Source of the DNA: Sulfurovum sp.
GTDB lineage: Bacteria > Campylobacterota > Campylobacteria > Campylobacterales > Sulfurovaceae
Direction: 5' to 3'
DNA: 5,651 nt
Assembly: GCA_015490315.1 (NCBI GenBank)
Contig: WFYB01000028.1
Location: 1 to 5,651 of the forward strand
In this document: in pieces, positions 4,879-5,651 of the stretch
How positions within the stretch are numbered: position 1 is the stretch's first letter
Layout of the letters: each line of letters opens with the position of its first letter
Made by a program: the position numbers and the translations under genes
The notes under the pieces: model-generated
Seen by the model: only the letters and a program-made list of their open reading frames with translations
Database searches by the model: none
What the model was told of the DNA's origin: nothing

Positions 4879-5651
4879 ATGGCAGAACATTTGAATGTAT
4901 ATTATGACAAAGATTGTGATCTCGATCTCATCAAAAGCAAAACAGTTGCGATGATCGGTTTCGGTTCACAGGGACACGCACACGCAGAGAACTTGAGAGA
5001 TTCTGGTGTTAACGTTGTGATCGGTCTGAGAGAGGGCGGAAGCTCATGGAAAAAAGCTGAAGCCAAAGGCTTTGAAGTGCTGACAGTCGAAGAGGCATCT
5101 GCAAAAGGTGATGTTGTGATGATCCTCCTTCCGGATGAAAACCAGAAAGAGATCTACGAAGCACAGATCGAGCCACACCTCAAAGAGGGTGCGACGATCG
5201 CATTCGGTCACGGGTTTGCAATCCACTATGGACGTATCCAGCCAAGAGCGGATATCAACGTCATGATGGTAGCACCAAAAGCACCGGGACACACTGTACG
5301 TTCAGAGTTCGTCAGAGGCGGCGGTATCCCTGACTTGATCGCAGTAGACCAAGACCCAAGCGGTAAAACAAAAGAGCTTGCACTCTCTTACGCGTCTGCC
5401 ATCGGCGGCGGTAGAACAGGGATCATCGAAACAACATTCAAAGATGAGACTGAGACAGACCTCTTTGGTGAGCAGGCAGTCCTTTGTGGTGGTGTCAGCG
5501 CACTGATCCAGGCAGGATTCGAGACACTGACTGAAGCGGGTTATCCTGCAGAGATGGCATACTTCGAGTGTCTGCACGAGATGAAACTCATCGTTGACCT
5601 GATCTTCGAAGGCGGTATCGCAGACATGAGATACTCTATCTCCAACACAGC
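4879..5651 (+). CDS. ilvC: Ketol-acid reductoisomerase (class I), N-terminal part
   Basis: IlvC converts 2-acetolactate or 2-aceto-2-hydroxybutyrate, with Mg2+ and NAD(P)H, to the dihydroxy acids of valine, leucine and isoleucine synthesis in the cytoplasm. The first 257 complete codons are in the window and the frame stays open at the end; about three quarters of a class I enzyme of roughly 330-340 residues is present. The Rossmann motif GFGSQGHA is at 27-34, the cofactor loop GLREGGSSWKKA at 49-60 (R51, S55 and S56 suggest NADPH), and the conserved H111 is in FGHGF. The metal-binding part DETETDLFGEQ (189-199) supplies D194 and E198, and ECLHEMKLIVD (230-240) supplies E230 and E234. SISNT at 253-257 is the conserved substrate-binding segment. 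AAGGA lies 6 bases before the ATG. No ilvBN genes are visible on this side, and the downstream context is cut off. Confidence 0.97.
   Translation, partial: MAEHLNVYYDKDCDLDLIKSKTVAMIGFGSQGHAHAENLRDSGVNVVIGLREGGSSWKKAEAKGFEVLTVEEASAKGDVVMILLPDENQKEIYEAQIEPHLKEGATIAFGHGFAIHYGRIQPRADINVMMVAPKAPGHTVRSEFVRGGGIPDLIAVDQDPSGKTKELALSYASAIGGGRTGIIETTFKDETETDLFGEQAVLCGGVSALIQAGFETLTEAGYPAEMAYFECLHEMKLIVDLIFEGGIADMRYSISNT

Overview
The window is a chromosomal housekeeping stretch of 5.65 kb with seven genes. Two are cut by the window edges: rnr on the left and ilvC on the right. Gene content, short AT-rich intergenic regions and promoters made of a T-rich tract plus a strong -10 (some with an extended TGn, none with a clear -35) suggest a Campylobacterota bacterium, perhaps of the Sulfurovum/Sulfurimonas type. 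That placement is inferred from style and protein sequence, not from a search. I see no insertion sequence, phage gene, CRISPR array, tRNA or rRNA.

Layout. Bases 1-801 (minus) encode the N-terminal 267 residues of an RNase R-type exoribonuclease. Upstream of it on the same strand, htpX (919-1758) encodes a membrane zinc protease. A divergent intergenic region leads to an exported M15-type zinc peptidase (1895-2578, plus). This is followed by a five-helix DUF4395 membrane protein (2645-3373, plus) that starts at TTG behind its own TATAAT. Convergent to it is a two-gene minus-strand operon, nfeD (4296-4748) then a qmcA-like SPFH gene (3420-4277). A 130-bp divergent region separates nfeD from ilvC (4879 to the window end, plus), the branched-chain amino acid ketol-acid reductoisomerase.

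How the genes relate. HtpX and the NfeD/QmcA pair are both linked to membrane-protein quality control in other bacteria, and here they lie within 4 kb. The M15 peptidase probably acts on peptidoglycan in the periplasm. The DUF4395 protein has no known function. RNase R and IlvC are ordinary housekeeping enzymes and probably unrelated neighbours.

I did not find a clear new system. The most interesting signal is a 10-bp hairpin (2616-2640) whose right arm is the Shine-Dalgarno sequence of the TTG-started DUF4395 gene. The likely transcription start of that gene's own promoter falls inside the left arm. Read-through mRNA could therefore hide the ribosome site while the gene's own transcript leaves it open.
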